From positions 496,001 to 560,000 of the forward strand of contig NZ_JAKJHZ010000007.1 in the NCBI RefSeq assembly GCF_021648885.1: a DNA stretch of 64,000 nt. Direction: 5' to 3'. Below the pieces are notes generated by a model, which did not search any database, was not told the origin of the DNA, and was given only the letters and a program-made list of their open reading frames with translations. Each line of letters opens with the position of its first letter. Position 1 is the stretch's first letter. Of this stretch, positions 62,323-64,000 are shown piece by piece. The position numbers were made by a program, and so were the translations under genes. The DNA is from Nocardioides potassii (GTDB lineage Bacteria > Actinomycetota > Actinomycetes > Propionibacteriales > Nocardioidaceae).

Positions 62323-63890
62323 TGCCTCGACAGCCCGTGGTGCGGCAGAACGACTGGGGTTCGCTGACCCCGCCGACGCTCGGCGCGTGGGAGCCGACGC
62401 TGTCGGTGACCGTCGTGGTGCCGACGTTCAACTACCAGCACACGCTGCCCTACGTCCTGGCCGGGCTCGCCGCCCAGTCCTACCCCTCGCACCTGCTCGA
62501 GGTGCTCGTCGTCGACGACCAGAGCTCGCCGGCGCAGGAGCTGCCGGAGGTCCGGCCGGACAACACGCGGCTGATCCGCGTCGAGGACGGCTGGGGTCGC
62601 GCCAACGCCTGCCACCTCGGCGCGCTGGCCGCGGAGGGCGACGTCCTGCACTGGTACGACGCCGACATGCTGGCCTACCGCGAGGAGGTCGAGGCGCACG
62701 CCCGCTGGCACCACCTCGTCGACTACGCCGTACCCGGTGGCGACAAGCGATTCGTCGACCCGACCCCGCTGCTCGACACGGACCCCGCCGTCGTGCGCGA
62801 CCGGATCGCCACGGGCGAGGCCGCCGACCTCTTCCCCGGCCAGGCGCACGAGCCGCACCAGTGGGTCGAGGACTACTGGGCGAAGACCGACGACCTGCGC
62901 ACCGCCGGCCCGCGCGCGCAGCGCTTCCACATCGGGATGACCGGCTCGGTGACGAAGGCGCTGTACTTCGACTCCGACGGCTTCGACCGCACGCTGCGGC
63001 TCGGCGAGGACATGCACCTCGGCCACTCCCTCGCCCAGGCCGGCGGCGTATTCGTCGTCGACCGCGAGGCGCGCAGCTGGCACCTCGGTCGCTCGCAGGT
63101 GCTGCGTCGTGCCGAGCAGGTCAACCGCTACAACGACCCTTACCTCGCCGACCTCGTGCCGACGATGCGGCCCAAGCGCAACAAGCGCGGCCGGACCTAC
63201 CAGGTCCCCTACCTCGAGGTCGTCGTGCCGGCCGGTCCGGCCGACGACACGATCCGCGTCGTCGACTCGCTGCTCGACGGCGACGTCCCCGACCTGCGCG
63301 TGACGGTCGTCGGGCCGTGGGAGTCGGTGCACGAGGACCGCGTGCAACCCGTCGAGGACCCTGTGCTCGAGACCCGGCTCGTGCACCGGTCCTACCTCCA
63401 CGACCCGCGCGTGCGCCTCGCCACGTCGGCGCCGCCCGTCTCGGACGCCGAGCACCTGCTGACCCTGCCCGACGTCTCGATGGCCCCGCTCCGCCACGCG
63501 CTGCCCCCGCTCCTCGACGACCTCGAGCGCACCCACCACGGCGCCCGCCTGCTGTCGTACGACTCGGGGGCGGTGGCGCGCCTCGAGCGGACCTCCGCCC
63601 TGGCCCGGGTCGCCCGGGTCGCCGCCGGCGGCGACGACCACGAGGCCCTCCTCGAGGAGTCGTTCGGCACCAAGACGTACCCCGCCGCAGCCGTCGGCTG
63701 GGTGCCGACGCACGAGCGCGAGGTCGAGCGCTTCACCCTGCCCGCCCGTCCCCCGATGGACCCGGAGAAGTCCGAGCACCGGATGGTCAAGGCGTTCCGC
63801 AAGGCCGCCGTCCTCCCCACCCCGGACGAGCAGCCACCCGACGACCAGCCCGACGAGGGCAAGCGCGGCCTGTTCGGCCGCCGCCGCTGA
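62322..63890 (+). CDS. GT2 family glycosyltransferase with extended C-terminus
   Basis: A 522-residue glycosyltransferase. The GT-A fold begins SVTVVVPTFNYQHTLPYVLA, with VLVVDDQSSPAQELP and the metal motif LHWYDADMLAY. The acceptor loop is the ED-containing RLGEDMHLGHSLAQAGG. About 200 further residues (from about 315) contain a second, partial Rossmann-like region and a basic end (EGKRGLFGRRR). The start GTG at 62322 overlaps the previous stop (TAGTG), and GGAGGGGG is an ideal ribosome site. It closes the sulfotransferase-glycosyltransferase operon. A tandem repeat begins six bases after the stop. Confidence 0.87.
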   Translation: MPRQPVVRQNDWGSLTPPTLGAWEPTLSVTVVVPTFNYQHTLPYVLAGLAAQSYPSHLLEVLVVDDQSSPAQELPEVRPDNTRLIRVEDGWGRANACHLGALAAEGDVLHWYDADMLAYREEVEAHARWHHLVDYAVPGGDKRFVDPTPLLDTDPAVVRDRIATGEAADLFPGQAHEPHQWVEDYWAKTDDLRTAGPRAQRFHIGMTGSVTKALYFDSDGFDRTLRLGEDMHLGHSLAQAGGVFVVDREARSWHLGRSQVLRRAEQVNRYNDPYLADLVPTMRPKRNKRGRTYQVPYLEVVVPAGPADDTIRVVDSLLDGDVPDLRVTVVGPWESVHEDRVQPVEDPVLETRLVHRSYLHDPRVRLATSAPPVSDAEHLLTLPDVSMAPLRHALPPLLDDLERTHHGARLLSYDSGAVARLERTSALARVARVAAGGDDHEALLEESFGTKTYPAAAVGWVPTHEREVERFTLPARPPMDPEKSEHRMVKAFRKAAVLPTPDEQPPDDQPDEGKRGLFGRRR

Positions 63891-63895
63891 CGCCA

Positions 63896-64000
63896 CCCTC
63901 GGTGGTTGAGGTGCGAGCGCACTCCCTCGGTGGTTGAGGTGCGAGCGCGTCTCCCTCGGTGGTTGAGGTGCGAGCGCGTCTCCCTCGGTGGTTGAGGTGC
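63896..64000. repeat. tandem repeat, 28-29 bp units, running off the window
   Basis: The 20-mer GGTGGTTGAGGTGCGAGCGC starts at 63901, 63929, 63958 and 63987, the last copy being cut by the window edge. Units are separated by CACTCCCTC or GTCTCCCTC-type spacers with almost no variation. The unit is the same element that occurs, in the opposite orientation and as part of a hairpin, at 53587-53678. It begins six bases after the last gene of the glycan operon. Confidence 0.9.

Noticed and set aside
63896..64000. Possible CRISPR array
   Set aside because: Units of 28-29 bases are repeated end to end with almost no unique spacer sequence, and no cas genes are nearby.

Overview
This window is high-GC DNA with almost gapless, codon-biased genes, many GTG starts and 1-13 base overlaps between neighbours. 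It reads as chromosome of an actinobacterium. A Nocardioides-like member of the Nocardioidaceae is the best guess. The reasons are a DUF222/HNH gene, a CE1758/CE1759-type flavin monooxygenase pair, a CsoR copper operon, a glpD-TetR-flavoprotein block laid out like Mycobacterium tuberculosis Rv2249c-Rv2251, T7SS-type EspC/WXG proteins, and dispersed GGTTGAGGTGCGAGCG repeats that I associate with that family from memory. No tRNA, rRNA, CRISPR array, prophage or insertion sequence was recognised.

Layout. 1-5039: the end of an FtsX-type permease, a POT peptide transporter, a ZIP-like protein and a DinB polymerase. 5234-8650: a small acidic protein, then a three-part membrane glycosylation set (GT2, GtrA, GT-C). 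8665-12264: a class V aminotransferase-like enzyme, an M14 amidohydrolase-like enzyme and a secreted RTX-type protein. 12275-14077: a RimB-like protease divergent from a RimK-type ATP-grasp ligase that carries an extra TrkA-C-like tail. 14083-17116: two small membrane proteins, a TetR gene divergent from a reductase/epimerase gene with two operator copies, and EcsC. 17170-20820: the copper operon csoR-copZ-accessory protein-copA. 20992-26469: an orphan LuxR-type regulator, GDPD, a TPR protein, the LLM/FMN reductase pair, a VOC protein and small membrane proteins. 26525-28363: a TetR gene divergent from a membrane protein-SDR operon, again with a doubled operator.

28364-29181 is the only long gene-poor stretch. 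It contains a lipoprotein-like remnant and a good promoter for the DUF222/HNH gene. 30548-34472 holds PRC-barrel, GNAT, HIT-like and zinc-ribbon SDR genes and a second orphan LuxR-type regulator, a paralogue of the first. 34535-41515 is a four-gene translationally coupled ABC operon (two ATPases, two very large FtsX-like permeases). 41602-43352 holds two OmpR-type response regulators without kinases. 43527-49720 holds a tandem GNAT protein, a DEAD-box helicase, YceI, a 41-residue ORF and glmS. 49856-53576 is the glpD-TetR/flavoprotein block. 53668-55728 is pirin plus a GH1 beta-glucosidase. 55788-58492 is a small cassette of T7SS-substrate-like proteins. 58515-63890 is a coupled sulfotransferase-glycosyltransferase operon that ends in tandem repeats.

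Nearly every convergent gene pair is separated by a long GC-rich hairpin without a T-run. These probably act as bidirectional transcription barriers. The best candidates for new biology are the EspC/WXG cassette with no secretion machinery in view, the RimK-TrkA-C fusion beside a RimB-like protease, the SDR with a zinc ribbon and an altered active site, and the paired LuxR-like regulators whose phosphoacceptor position differs.
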